A stretch of 64,000 bases of DNA from Megaustenia siamemsis. Its lineage: Eukaryota > Mollusca > Gastropoda > Stylommatophora > Ariophantidae. The position numbers and the translations under genes are program-made. The stretch is taken from positions 36,084,780-36,148,779 of the forward strand of contig JAVIAB010000160.1 of assembly GCA_032433765.1 (NCBI GenBank). The letters run 5' to 3'. This document shows positions 43,371 through 55,000 of this stretch, piece by piece; position 1 is the stretch's first letter, and every line of letters starts with the position of its first letter. The notes below the pieces were generated by a model. It had not been told where the DNA came from, did no database searches, and was given only the letters and a program-made list of their open reading frames with translations.

Positions 43371-44230
43371 ATCGCTGTGTGCATATATGTGTTAGTCATA
43401 TCTCATATCTTTGTGTGTGCATGACTGTGTTAGTCACATCTCATATCTTTGTGTGTGCATATATGTGTTAGTCACATCTCATATCTTTGTGTGTGCATGT
43501 CTGTGTTAGTCACATCTCATATCTTTGTGTGTGCATGTCTGTGTTAGTCACATCTCATATCTTTGTGTGTGCATGTCTGTGTTAGTCACATCTCATATCT
43601 TTGTGTGTGCATGTCTGTGTTAGTCACATCTCATATCTTTGTGTGTGCATGTCTGTGTTAGTCACATCTCATATCTTTGTGTGTGCATGTCTGTGTTAGT
43701 CACATCTCATATCTTTGTGTGTACATGTCTGTGTTAGTCACATCTCATATCTTTGTGTGTGCATGTCTGTGTTAGTCACATCTCATATCTTTGTGTGTGC
43801 ATGTCTGTGTTAGTCACATCTCATATCTTTGTGTGCATGTCTGTGTTAGTCACATCTCATATCTTTGTGTGTGCATGTCTGTGTTAGTCACATCTCATAT
43901 CTTTGTGTGTGCATGTCTGTGTTAGTCACATCTCATATCTTTGTGTGTGCATGTCTGTGTTAGTCACATCTCATATCTTTGTGTGTGCATGTCTGTGTTA
44001 GTCACATCTCATATCTTTGTGTGTGCATGTCTGTGTTAGTCACATCTAATATCTTTGTGTGTACATGTCTGTGTTAGTCACATCTCATATCTTTGTGTGT
44101 GCATGTCTGTGTTAGTCACATCTCATATCTTTGTGTGTGCATGTCTGTGTTAGTCACATCTAATATCTTTGTGTGTACATGTCTGTGTTAGTCACATCTC
44201 ATATCTATGTGTGTGTATGTCTGTGTTAGT
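43371..44230. repeat. 38-bp minisatellite beside element X
   Basis: About 22 units of 'cacatctcatatctttgtgt' plus 'gtgcatgtctgtgttagt', highly homogeneous. The part 'gcatgtctgtgttagtcac' is also the outer flank of element X copy 1 (17401-17419, complement), so the array appears to have grown from the edge of copy 2. An unusual unit lacking one GT occurs at about 43830. Confidence 0.95.
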
Positions 44231-44567
44231 CACCTCTAGTGACTCGGGAAGATGGTGCTCGTAAACCTGGGAGGGCCGACCATCTAAGGGCAGAATCCCC
44301 CTACAGAAAAGATCATCTGCTGCCTTGCAGGAAGATTGGGGACAATCAAAGGCTAAGGATAGCAAACCTGAATAAAATGCTGGCTGAAATCGGATGCACT
44401 GGGCCACTGGCGCAGAACACAGTACAACGTTTTAACGGGTGCTCAATCAGAGTGGATCTGGCAGACTCTAATTGTGATGTTCTGTCTGTGGGGGCGATCA
44501 ACACACTTAACCTGACAGCTGACTTCATGTGAGAGTCTGGAATCTTACTCTGATTGAGTCCTGATCG
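44215..44567 (+). mobile_element. Element X copy 2 (97-codon ORF)
   Basis: ORF 44239-44532, equal in length to copy 1 and with conserved blocks such as 'LAQNTVQRFNGCS'. Ends at 'tcctgatcgcag' and then (AG)n (44571-44593). See 17070-17419. Confidence 0.7.
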
Positions 44568-44599
44568 CAGAGAGAGAGAGAGAGAGAGAGAGAAGAAAA

Positions 44600-44850
44600 T
44601 GTGTCACTTGAAGACGTGCAAAGAGGAAGAATAACGTAACCTTCATGAAGATCATTTTACGTTCATCAACTAAATTGTTCAGACAACCTACTAAAACGAT
44701 ATTGCTGAGCTTGTCATCGCCGGCTGTCTTTCTTTAAACCAGTAACTATCTTGATTTCTACCTTGGAGTGGTGCCACACAGAACCAGGTACACAAACATG
44801 TGCAACGTTATACGATGCGACATATAGAAAGTAGGGTCCTAGTGCGTGCA
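44600..44850. other. Unassigned sequence
   Basis: Nothing recognised. Confidence 0.4.
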
Positions 44851-45560
44851 TTTTTTTTTAATATAGTCGGCACATTTTGGATACAGATAAAGCACTTCGC
44901 ACTAGCATCAAATGCTTTCAACAAACTGACGAACATCTGGAGATACAAAGTTCTCCGTAAATGAACAAACCTTAGATTGTTCAACCCCTGTGTGATACCT
45001 GTGCTAACATATGGATGTGATACCTGTGCTAACATATGGATGTGATACCTGTGCTAACATATGTATGTGATACCTGTGCTAACATATGGATGTGATACCT
45101 GTGCTAAAATATGTTGTGATACATGTGCTAACATATAGATGTGATACCTGTGCTAACATATGGATGTGATACCTGTGCTAACATATGGATGTGATACCTG
45201 TGTTAACATATGTATGTGATACCTGTGCTAACATATGTATGTGATACCTGTGCTAACATATGGATGTGATACCTGTGCTAACATATGGATGTGATACCTG
45301 TGCTAACATATGGATGTGATACCTGTGCTAACATATGGATGTGATACCTGTGCTAACATATGGATGTGATACCTGTGCTAACATATGGATGTGAATGCTG
45401 GAACTCCACACATGTTTTCGATAGAAAATTAAATGCCTTTGATGACAAATATCGAAATAGAGGCATGTAATAACAAAGGAAAATCACCAATTCAAACAGT
45501 TGGAGCAGCTCAAGAAGGACAAATGATAGAATCACGACACCTTTTCGGTACTAGTGAGAA
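44850..45560 (+). pseudogene. LINE-H RT C-terminal fragment containing a 25-bp array
   Basis: Reading '...ASNAFNKLTNIWRYKVLRK' stop 'TNLRLFNPCVIPVLTYGCD', then the array (44995-45395), then 'YGCECWNSTHVFDRKLNAFD'. The parts on both sides are consecutive in RT C-termini of this kind (VLLYGCETW). So this is one LINE with a minisatellite grown inside its codons. Confidence 0.8.
44993..45398. repeat. 25-bp minisatellite inside LINE-H
   Basis: About 16 units of 'gatacctgtgctaacatatg' plus 'gatgt', encoding IPVLTYGC in the parent. Bounded in the parent by the direct repeat tgtga. One shorter unit ('aaatatgttgtgatacatgt') at about 45107. Confidence 0.94.
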
Positions 45561-45615
45561 AGATAAAAAAAAGAAAGAAGAACAACAACAAATATCATCG
45601 TAGGATCTCAAACAT

Positions 45616-46022
45616 CATCATCAAGTACCGGGCCTGCTGACGTAGGTGATCATGTCTCTCCACAACTTTCGATCTCGACAGTTATTTATCATTTCTGTTG
45701 TTGACCTTCTGCAAAGCCATTCTCTTAAGCAGTCTGGTATCTTTTCTCTTTGCTTCCCTCTATCTCTTCGTACCTCAGTTTTTCCCAGTTGTTACAATAT
45801 ATTCCAGTTGTTCTCTTCTCATTACATGGCCAAAAAATGATGATTGTTTCTTCCTAATATTGGAAATTAGCTCTCTTTTTGCATTGACCTCTTTCAGAAC
45901 ATGTTCATTACTCTTCTTAGCTGTCCATGGTATTCTCAACATTCTTCTGTAAAACCACATTTCTACAGCCTGCAGTGATTTTCTTGTCTGTTGTCCTATT
46001 GTCCATGATTCACATCCATATG
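45616..46022 (-). mobile_element. RTE-B insertion with 15-bp duplication
   Basis: Flanked by taggatctcaaacat (45601-45615 and 46023-46037, perfect). 5'-truncated; minus strand encodes 'MWFYRRMLRIPWTAKKSNEH', 'KRELISNIRKKQSSFFGHVM' and 'RREQLEYIVTTGK'. 3' tail (GATGAT)n at the left. Young copy judging by the perfect duplication. Confidence 0.95.
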
Positions 46023-46039
46023 TAGGATCTCAAACATAG

Positions 46040-46385
46040 GTGGAAATAATACAATCAAATGAATAGATAAAAGACGAATCAAAACAAGAATATGTCGAGG
46101 TTTATATGAAGAAGACGTTGGAAATACATCGGTTATGTGCTGAGATTGAATGAAGAAAGACTTTTTCTACCAGACTTTCATGTGGAAACAATATGGTGAA
46201 AGAAAACAGGACAACCCCAGTGAATCGCCATGCAGGACAGTTACTAGAGAGTGCTCAGCCATTAAACTAAGAAACAACTTTGACCTTCACGAACTAGCGG
46301 AAAATCGTCAATTATGGATGCTACGACGTCCGTCCTCTGTGCTGTCTTCGGCCAGAGAGGAAATAAATGAATGAATAAGGAAACA
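46040..46385. other. Unassigned sequence, LINE-C-like remnant possible
   Basis: 'RRRWKYIGYVLRLNEERLFL' can be read around 46110-46165, recalling the RRRW-x-IGH motif of LINE C-termini; otherwise nothing firm. Confidence 0.4.
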
Positions 46386-46401
46386 ATATTAAATATATAA
46401 T

Positions 46402-46726
46402 TATTATTTTTTTTTTGCGTTCGCCAGCTTTCAACTCTGACGAAGAGACAAGGAACTGAATTTTGCGTGTTAATCCATTTTTTCCCTGGCTGCCGTGTGC
46501 ACAGGGGTCCCTCGCCGCACAGGCAAATAACTCCGACCTCTGAGTTGCTCATATTTTTTCCGTCGATGAGTAATTGACGTTTCAAGCCGGGCCTCGCTGC
46601 TGGGACCAGGGGTGGTTGCCGCAGGGAGAAATCATAAATAAAAATCCCAACCGGTGTAGCCGGGATTTGAACCCACAACCTCTCTGTCTCGAGGCCGGCG
46701 TTTTGCCTCGAGACCAACCAGTCCCC
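46402..46726 (-). mobile_element. SINE-B copy 3, full length with target-site duplication
   Basis: Flanked by taaatatataat (46390-46401 and 46727-46738). On the minus strand: 'ggggactggttggtctcgag', GC-rich hairpin, B-box GGTTCAAATCCC, body about 240 bp, 3' A-rich end. This is the reference copy for the family. Confidence 0.93.
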
Positions 46727-46785
46727 TAAATATATAATATAGTAAGTATTATTCGGGGCCGCGAGTAGAGCTGTAGAAAACATTT

Positions 46786-47270
46786 AAAATAAACATGTAA
46801 AATAAACATATAAAATAAACATGTAAAATAAACATATAAAATAAACATGTAAAATAAACATATAAAATAACATGTAAAATAAACATGTAAAATAAACATG
46901 TAAAATAAACATGTAAAATAACCATATAAAATAAACATGTAAAATAAACATAAAAAAACATATAAAATAAACATATAAAATAAACATGTAAAATAAACAT
47001 GTAAAATAACCATATAAAATAAACATGTAAAATAAACATATAAAATAAACATATAAAATAAACATGTAAAATAAACATGTAAAATAAACAAATAAACATA
47101 TAAAATAAACATGTAAAATAAACATGTAAAATAAACATGTAAAATAAACATGTAAAATAAACATATGAAATAAACATGTAAAATAAACATGTAAAATAAA
47201 CATATGAAATAAACATGTAAAATAAACATGTAAAATAAACATATGAAATAAACATATAAAATAAACATAA
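46786..47270. repeat. 13-bp minisatellite
   Basis: About 37 units of aaaataaacatgt or aaaataaacatat, with occasional one-base and four-base losses. ORFs reading FILHVYFICLFYM are artefacts. Confidence 0.96.
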
Positions 47271-47545
47271 AATGGTAATAACCAGACAAACTAGTAGAGA
47301 GACGAGACAAACTATGACGTTTGGGCAAAAGCCATCGTCAGGTTCAAAATAATAAAAACAGACACGAAAGGTAAGTATTAATTTCAAATCAGAAAATGAC
47401 CAATGAGATTTCAGATTAGTGCTTCCCTTCCGTTTTTATCTTTGTTATTGAGTACCTGACGAAGGCATTTACCGAAGCGTCGTAGTTTGTTTTGTCTCTC
47501 TGTTAGTTTAGCTGATTAATACCACTTTATGTTTAATTTACTCAT
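47270..47545. mobile_element. Inverted pair of hammerhead-like repeats
   Basis: Minus-strand core 47316-47341 (CTGACGA, GGCTTTTGCC stem, then CAAACGTC) and plus-strand core 47456-47481 (CTGACGA, GGCATTTACC, then GAAGCGTC) face each other about 115 bp apart. Their outer flanks are also inverted copies ('ggtaataaccagacaaacta' on the left, its counterpart ending in 'gattaatacc' on the right). Could fold as a large hairpin. Confidence 0.65.
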
Positions 47546-47550
47546 TTATT

Positions 47551-47715
47551 GGCAATATGATCAGCATGATCCAATTGTTGCCAATGCTGTTTATTTTATT
47601 TCCCAGAAAAAGAAATCGGGAGCCAATTTGCGGCTGGATGAACCTAGAGTCTAGTCGAGTCCAGCCCCTTGTCCTCTATAGCATAATTCAGGTACCATTA
47701 CTCTACCGCGGCTCA
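47551..47715 (-). mobile_element. SINE-A copy 7, diverged
   Basis: 'gcaatatgatcagcatgatc', 'ttatttcccagaaaaag', 'ggctggatgaacct', 'ccttgtcctctatagca', 'accgcggctc': recognisable SINE-A blocks with many changes, 3'-truncated. Confidence 0.75.
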
Positions 47716-47792
47716 TAAAAATAGATATCGGTACAGTAAACACAAATGCGACAAAAACAATGCGACTAAGTGTGATATTTCACATTAACCTG

Positions 47793-47794
47793 AA

Positions 47795-47822
<28 letters not shown>
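47793..47822. repeat. Poly(T) run
   Basis: Near-perfect run of about 29 T just outside the 3' end of the minus-strand LINE-F; could be a separate poly(A) tail. Confidence 0.8.
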
Positions 47823-47827
<5 letters not shown>

Positions 47828-47849
47828 TGTATCTCTTTTGGCAAGTAAA

Positions 47850-48786
47850 CAACTATCTATCTATCTATTTTTCGTTCGCCCGAAGTATTGTCTATATCTG
47901 CAATGTTGTTTCCTGTATAAATTTTACTGTCCTTTGTAATTCTTGCAGTGGCCCATATAGTTTTGTCTGTAGTGTTGTATCTATGGGCCAATGGATTGTC
48001 CTCAGTCTACTATATTCAGTGCAGTCTTGAAGTATGTGTTCAGCAGTCTGGGGCGCCTGTCCACATGTACAAGTAGTTGAGGTGCCGATCTTGAATTTTG
48101 TATACATTTGACTATGGAGTCGATTGTATCCTGTTCTGAGGCGTATAATGATAACTTGTTCATATCTATTCATATTATGAAAGGCATCCTGATTTGGGGC
48201 TTGTGGTCCTCTGATTGATTTGATTATCTGTTTCTTATGATGGTATGTAACCGGTGTATCTAGTTGTGTGCCTGTTGAACCTTCCTTTGCCAACTGATCT
48301 GCTTTCTCATTTCCTGGTATTCCATAGTGAGATGGGATCCAATGCAGGGCAACCCTGTGGTGCTTGCAGAGTTCAGTCAATAAGGTCTGCAGATGTGGTA
48401 ATTTTCTGGATTGTAGTGCCTGGAGTACTGATCTTGCATCTGTCAAAAACACTACAGGCTGCGGGCTAAGATTACTGTTCAGCAGTTTTTCAATTGCCAA
48501 CTTTATTGCTTGTATTTCTGCATCATAATTGTGACAATATTTCCCTGTTGCTATTTTATTCATATCCCTAGTGTTATTTGGGTACTCTATATATGCACCG
48601 GCTCCCCCATTCTTTACTTCCTTCTGTGCTGATCCATCTGTGTACACACGAATCCATAGGTCTTGTGGGTATTCTTCATCCAGGAAACTGAGAGTTATTG
48701 TTTTTCGCTGTAGACTAATCTGTTCTTCTTTGTCCACTATTCCTTTCACTTCTGTCCGTATTTGTATTGATAATCCTGATTCCTCT
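47850..48786 (-). pseudogene. LINE-F RNase H and C-terminus (intact frame)
   Basis: At least 285 codons in one frame (48749-47892, open upstream to about 48786). RNase H with all four catalytic positions: 'VYTDGSAQ' (Asp), 'YDAEIQAIKLA' (Glu), 'FLTDARSVLQAL' (Asp), 'WIPSHYGIPGNEKADQLAKE' (His, Asp). Then 'IIIRLRTGYNRLHSQMYTKF' and a CTCGQAPQTAEHILQDC zinc-knuckle-like end typical of RNase H LINEs. 5'-truncated at a (GA)n run; 3' tail (GATA)n at 47852-47868. The intact catalytic residues contrast with LINE-G. Confidence 0.9.
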
Positions 48787-48832
48787 GTCCAGGAGAGGGA
48801 GAAAGAGAGAGAGAGAGAGATTGGGGAGGGAG
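48787..48832. repeat. (GA)n run at the LINE-F 5' truncation
   Basis: Purine run marking the 5' junction of the LINE-F copy. Confidence 0.8.
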
Positions 48833-48839
48833 GGGGTGG

Positions 48840-49490
48840 GGAGGTAGTAAAACTGAAAAGATATTGAAGACACTTAAAAAACAGAGACTAAGAATGTGCG
48901 AACCAGAGTTAGGGAACCTGACTAAACAAAACATGACATGCACTGTTCAAAGTGAAAACTTGTAAGCGTCGTCAGGAAGATAATTATTAACCAACCACCT
49001 CTTGAGTTGTCCTACCGTGACGAATAAGGTGAGGAACAACAAATTGTAAAACTGAATGTTAAATCTGAACTGGAGTGCGAAAACTCGTTTTTGCTGTTTT
49101 GTTAAGCAACCGCTTCTAGAATTTCAGAATATTTTGTTTCTTTACCCTGTCAATTATCTCTTTTTATTATTTCACAATCGCTATGCGTCAATTTCCCGCC
49201 ATTTCTCGTTTCACTGAAGCCATACGGAGAATGTGTCAGGCTCATCTACTCCCTCGGGTCTTCAAAAAAAGTTTCTTTCATTTTCTCTTCTTATAATGAT
49301 TAAGTCTTGAAAGGAAGAAAACTGGATGAAGTCAATTAACTTTGTGCCGAAATATTTGTCTTGGTTATGATTCAAACAATATTGTAGACTACACATCAAA
49401 TCAAATAATAATGTCATATTTCATATTGTAGAAGGGTGAAATATCACATTTCTATATACAGAGTTATCATATGTGGGGGGAAGGGCGCAA
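48840..49490. other. Unassigned intergenic sequence
   Basis: No recognised repeat or coding signal. Confidence 0.5.
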
Positions 49491-49499
49491 ATGATAATA

Positions 49500-50060
49500 C
49501 TCGCTGTTAATGCTTTCCTACCTCAGTGAGTCTTAATGATTTCCTACTTCAGCGAGTTATAATGATTTCATACTTCAGCGAGTCTTAATGATTTCCTACC
49601 TCAGCGAGTCTTAATGATTTCCTACCTCAGCGAGTCTTAATGATTTCCTATCTCAGCGAGTTTTAATGATTTCCTGCCTCAGCGAGTCTTAATGAGTTCC
49701 TACCTCAGCGAGTCTTAATGAGTTCCTACCTCAGCGAGTTTAATGATTTCCTACCTCAGCGAGTCTTAATGTTTTCCTACCTCAGCGAGTCTTAATGAGT
49801 TTCTACCTCAGCGAGTTTTAACGATTTCCTACCTCAGCGAGTCTTAATGAGTTCCTACCTCAGCGAGTCTTATGATTTCCTACCTCAGCGAGTCTTAATG
49901 AGTTCCTACCTCAGCGAGTTTTAATGATTTCCTACCTCAGCGAGTCTTAATGAGTTCCTACCTCAGCGAGTCTTAATGAGTTCCTACCTCAGCGAGTTTT
50001 AATGATTTCTTGCCTCAGCGAGTCTTTATGTTTTCCTACCTCAGCGAGGTAGATTTCCTC
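49500..50060. repeat. 26-bp minisatellite
   Basis: About 21 units of 'tgatttcctacctcagcgag' plus 'tcttaa', with a subtype having 'gagttcc' for 'gatttcc'. The right edge touches an RTE-B fragment. Confidence 0.95.
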
Positions 50061-50061
50061 A

Positions 50062-50335
50062 CCCTTTTGCTTGTTTCTATTGTCAAAAATGAATTGGAAA
50101 AACTGAATCTGCCTTTGCCTGAGCTATTCTACATCTCACCTCTGTTGTACATCTACCATCTGAAGTTAACATTGTTCCCAGATATTTAAATTCATTGACC
50201 TGTTTTAATTTTTTTTTCACTTGTCTTTATTGTAGAATTACCATGATATCTTTTTCGTTGTTGCTACCATTACTTCTGTATTTTTGCTATTGCGGCTGAG
50301 TCCTTTATTTTTGCTTTCCTTCACTATAATGTCTA
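50062..50335 (-). pseudogene. RTE-B internal fragment
   Basis: Complement reads 'VNEFKYLGTMLTSDGRCTTE' 'VRCRIAQAKADSV'. It shows the RTE-B form from which the 25-bp array at 30058-30841 derives (DGRCTTEVR). A (TA)n run follows at 50339-50402. Confidence 0.9.
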
Positions 50336-50338
50336 TAT

Positions 50339-50402
<64 letters not shown>
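50339..50402. repeat. (TA)n microsatellite
   Basis: Uninterrupted TA run of about 60 bp. Confidence 0.97.
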
Positions 50403-50408
<6 letters not shown>

Positions 50409-51160
50409 TTCAGTTACTAACATCTGAGATTGAGTTAAGGAAAACGGGCAATAAAACAAAACAAACATGAAATTGGGAAGATCTCATCAAAATGTGTGTG
50501 CGGTATTGATATCCGTAATGTGAATATGCACAGATGGTTGCATCTGCAATCAGTCATCACTTCTACTCTTTCATTATGTTTGAGTGTCATGACAATTGCC
50601 GTAGTAATTTTGAGTGCTGTATTTTGATGGATCTGCATTCCGATTATATTGCAACAACAACAGGAAGCTACCTCTTTTCCTTGTTAATTACATCTTCATC
50701 TCCCTTTTATCAGCCCAGCTTTTACAGAATTCATTTTCCACCCGACTTCCTCATTCCACCCCCCCCTCTTTCCACTTTTCCTTGCTCCACATTCCTCCCT
50801 CTTGTACCTTCTATTACAATTAGGCAGTCCGGTCTTTGGGTATTGTCGATCGGCTTTGGCGTGATGTGATTCAGCTTGTTTGTTTTCTTTAATGTAATTA
50901 TCGTCTTTTCGTTTCGATTTTTTTTGGGGGAGGGGGGGGGTAGACACACATTAATGATTCTGGTAAATGTGTACATATTGAATTGTACATTATTATGTAC
51001 ACAAATAAAACTGCTTCTTCATCATCGGATAACCCTGGGGGTCGCTGCGGTACAACTGACAGACCTAGGCAACCTTCTACACTTCTCTCTATCTTCCGTC
51101 ATTCTTTTAGACTTCACAATCGAGGCTTGTCCATTATTTGATGTCATAGAGTACCAATAA
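50403..51160. other. Unassigned intergenic sequence
   Basis: Short ORFs only. A G-run at 50928-50941 and a C-run at 50759-50766 are the only low-complexity features. Confidence 0.5.
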
Positions 51161-51163
51161 AAG

Positions 51164-51316
51164 GAAAGTACCCCTGTCACGTCAAGTGGCGTATAGGGAA
51201 TATGGTGTTAGTGACCATACATTTTACACACCTTCAGCACATGATTTTTGGGGTAATGTGGTCGGCCCGTGCCGCTTTACTATTCCAGAAAAGAATCCGG
51301 TACCCATTAAAGGCTA
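51164..51316 (-). mobile_element. SINE-A copy 8, 5'-truncated
   Basis: Body only, from 'gaaagtacccctgtcacgtc' to 'tacccattaaaggcta'; lacks the tRNA head. 'attacgc' is missing in 'gtggtcggcccgtg', an internal deletion. Confidence 0.9.
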
Positions 51317-51369
51317 TCTGATGTTATATTCTCATTTATTTCTCTGCCTTCCGCTTCTCGCTCCTATCA

Positions 51370-51470
51370 CAGTTTTTTTAAAAATATATTTTGGGTACCT
51401 GATGAAGTCTTTTGCCGAAACATTGTTGTTTATCTCGTGTCCCTAATAATTTAGCGGCTAGATACAATTG
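51370..51470 (+). mobile_element. Hammerhead-like repeat fragment
   Basis: CTGATGA (51399-51405), loop AGTCTTTTGCC, GAAAC and ATT (51417-51423), then 'gttgtttatctcgtgtcc', like the 47.4-kb pair. Stem II has a mismatch (GTC against GCC). Confidence 0.5.
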
Positions 51471-51474
51471 ATAT

Positions 51475-52075
51475 CTGTTCTACATGTTCTTATCTCTACT
51501 CAGAGCTCAGCATAGTATTTAATATTTTATAAATTATAGGTTTGTAATTATCTCCTTTCACAGTTGCCAGCAGAATCTCTTTGCTGGGCCACAAAATCGA
51601 GATGCGTTAGAAAACCAATTTCATCTTTCGTTTTTTTTTCCCCCCCACAAAAGCCAGAAGATCATTATGTACGTTGATCGTTGGTTGTATCCTTTTACCA
51701 ACTTTCTAATTAGTGATACCATCTAAGTAAGAGATGCTCAAAACCTTACGATAAAAACATATCATCTTCATAGTTTGTATTTATTTCTGTACCTATGCTG
51801 TAAGGGTTTTTTCACAAACAAATTGGATAAAACTAATATAACAAGGATGCCTGTCAGCCCGATTGTAGATCCGAGAACTATATTCTTATCTCTCCCAGTA
51901 TGTTTTAGCTGAAATGTACGCAGCACTGAAAGAAAAACAGACGCTGGAGACAGATAGGAACACTTCCTTATAGGATGAGAAATTAAGATATCATCATCAT
52001 GAGAATGTAGTCTTTATAGATGGGTAGGTCGCTCTTTTCAACTGCCATTCTCAATTATTTTTCGTCATACTGCTC
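51475..52075. other. Unassigned sequence
   Basis: Nothing recognised before the large array. Confidence 0.5.
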
Positions 52076-55000
52076 GCTTCATAGTGTTCTCCATGCTGCT
52101 CGTCTCATATTGTTCTCCATGCTGCTCGTCGCATATTGTTCTCCATGCTGCTCGTCGCATATTGTTCTCCATGCTGATCGTCCCATATTGTTCTCCATGC
52201 TGCTCGTCTCATATTGTTCTCCATGCTGCTCGTCGCATATTATTCTCCATGCTGCTCGTCGCATATTGTTCTCCATGCTGCTCGTCCCATATTGTTCTCC
52301 ATGCTGCTCGTCCCATATTGTTCTCCATGCTGCTCGTCGCATATTGTTCTCCATGCTACTCGCTCATATTGTTCTCCATGCTACTCGCCTCATATTGTTC
52401 ACAATTGTGCTAGCCTTATATTGTTCTCCATGCTGCTCGCCTCATATTGTTCTCCATGCTACTCGCCTCATATTGTTCTCCATGCTACTCGCCTCATATT
52501 GTTCACAATTGTGCTAGCCTTATATTGTTCTCCATGCTGCTCGCCTCATATTGTTCGCCATGCTATTCGCCTCATATTGTTCGCTATGCTACTCGTTTCA
52601 TTTTGTTCTTCATGCTGCTCGTCTCATATTCTTGTTCTCCATTCTGCTCGCCTCATATTGTCTCCATGTTTCTCGTTTCATATTGTTGTTCTCCATGCTG
52701 CTCGTCTCATATTGTCTCCATGTTTCTCGTTTCATATTGTTGTTCTCCATGCTGCTCGTCTCATATTGTTTTCCATGCTGCTCGCCTCATATTGTTCTCC
52801 ATGCTGCTCGTCTCATATTGTTCTCCATGCTGCTCATCTCATATTGTTCTCCATGCGTCTAAACTCATATAGTTCTCCAGGCTTCTAACCTCATATTGTT
52901 CTCCATGCTTCTAGCCTCATATTGTTCTCCATGCTTTTAGTTTCATATTGTTCTCCATACTTCTAGCTCATATTGTTCCCCATGCTTCTAGCCACATATT
53001 GTTCTCCATACTTCTAGCCTCATATTGTTCTCCATACTTCTAGCCTCATATTGTTATCCATGCTTCTAGCCACATATTGTTCTCCATACTTCTAGCTCAT
53101 ATTGTTCTCCATGCTTCTAGCCACATATTGTTCTCCATACTTCTAGCCTCATATTGTTCTCCATACTTCTAGCCTCATATTGTTCTCCATACTTCTAGCC
53201 TCATATTTTTCTCCATGTTTCTAGCCACATATTGTTCTCCATACTTCTAGCCTCAAATTGTTCTCCATACTTCTAGCCTCATATTGTTCTCCATACTTCT
53301 AGCCTCATATTGTTCTCCATACTTCTAGCTCATATTGTTCTCCATGCTGCTCGCTTCATATTGTTCTCCATGCTTCTAACCTCATATTGTTCTCCATGCT
53401 GCTCGCTTCATATTGTTCTCCATGGTTCTAGCCTCATATTGTTCTCCATGCTTCTCGCTTCATATTGTTCTCCACGCTTCTAGCCTTATATTGTTCTCCA
53501 CGCTTCTAGCCTTATAATGTTCTCCATGCTGCTCGTCTCATATTATTGTTCTCCATGCTTCTCCCCTCACAATATCTGCATGTTTCTCGTCTAATATTCT
53601 TGTTCTCCATGCTACTTGTCTTATATTGTTCTCCATGCGGCTCGTCTCATATTGTTGTTCTCTATGCTGCTCTTCTCATATTGTTCTCCATGCTTCTAGC
53701 CTCGTATTTTTCTCCATGCTGCTCGCTTCATATGTTTCTCCATGCTCCTAGCCATATATTTTTCTCCATGCTGCTCGCTTCATATTGTTCTCCATGCTTC
53801 TAGCCTTATATTGTTCTCCATGCTTCTCGCTTCTAGCCTTATATTGTTCTCCATGCTTCTCGCCTTTTATTTTTCTCCATGCTTCTCGCCTTATATTGTT
53901 CTCCATTATTCTAGCCTTATATTGTTCCCCATGCTGCTGGCTTCATTTTGTTCTTCCTGCTGCTCGTCTCATATTATTGTTCTCCATGCTGCTTGCCTCA
54001 TATTATTGTTCTCCATGCTTCTCACCTCATAATATCTCCATGTTTCTCGTCTCATATTGTTGTTCTCCATACTACTTGTCTTATATTGTTATCCATGCTG
54101 CTCGTCTCATATTGTTGTTCTCCATGCTGCTCGTCTCATATTGTTGTTCTCCATGCTGCTCGTCTCATATTGTTGTTCTCCATGCAGCTCGTCACAAATT
54201 GTTGTTCTCCATGCTGCTCGTCTCATATTGTTGTTCTCCATGCTGCTATTCCCATATTGTTGTTTTCCATGCTTCTCCTCTCATATTGGTGTTCTCCGTG
54301 CTGCTCGTCTCATAATGTTGTTCTCCATGCTGCTCTTCTCATATTGTTGTTCTCCATGCTGCTCGTCTCATATTGTTGTTCTCCATGCTGCTCGTCTCAT
54401 ATTGTTGTTCTCCATGCTGCTCGTCTAATATTGGTGTTCTCCGTGCTGCTCGTCTCATAATGTTGTACTCAATGCTGCTCTTCTCATATTGTTATTCTCC
54501 ATGCTGCTCGTCTCATATTGTTCTCCATGCTGCTCGTCTCATATTGTTGTTCTCCATGCTGCTCGTCTTATATTGTTGTTCTCCATGCTGCTCGTCTCAT
54601 ATTGTTGTTCTCCATGCTGCTCGTCTTATATTGTTGTTCTCCATGCTGCTCGTCTTATATTGTTGTTCTCCATGCTGCTCGTCTTATATTGTTGTTCTCC
54701 ATGCTGCTCGTCTCATATTGTTGTTCTCCATGCTGCTCGTCTTATATTGTTGTTCTCCATGCTGCTCGTCTCATATTGTTGTTCTCCATTCTGCTCGTCT
54801 AATATTGTTGTTCTCCATCCTGCTCGTCTCATATTGTTGTTCTCCATGCTGCTCGTCTCATATTGTTATTCTCCATGCTGCTCATCTCATATTGTTGTTC
54901 TCCATGCTGCTCGTCTCATATTGTTGTTCTCCATCCTGCTCGTCTCATATTGTTGTTCTCCATCCTGCTCGTCTCATATTGTTGTTCTCCATCCTGCTCG

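Noticed and set aside
43371..44230. CRISPR-like array
   Set aside because: Units are directly adjacent with no variable spacers, and the window is eukaryotic; the same applies to the 26-, 32-, 43- and 48-bp arrays.
47892..48749. Host RNase H1 gene
   Set aside because: The C-terminal zinc-knuckle-like end, (GATA)n tail and second copy at 18355-18860 mark it as a LINE domain.
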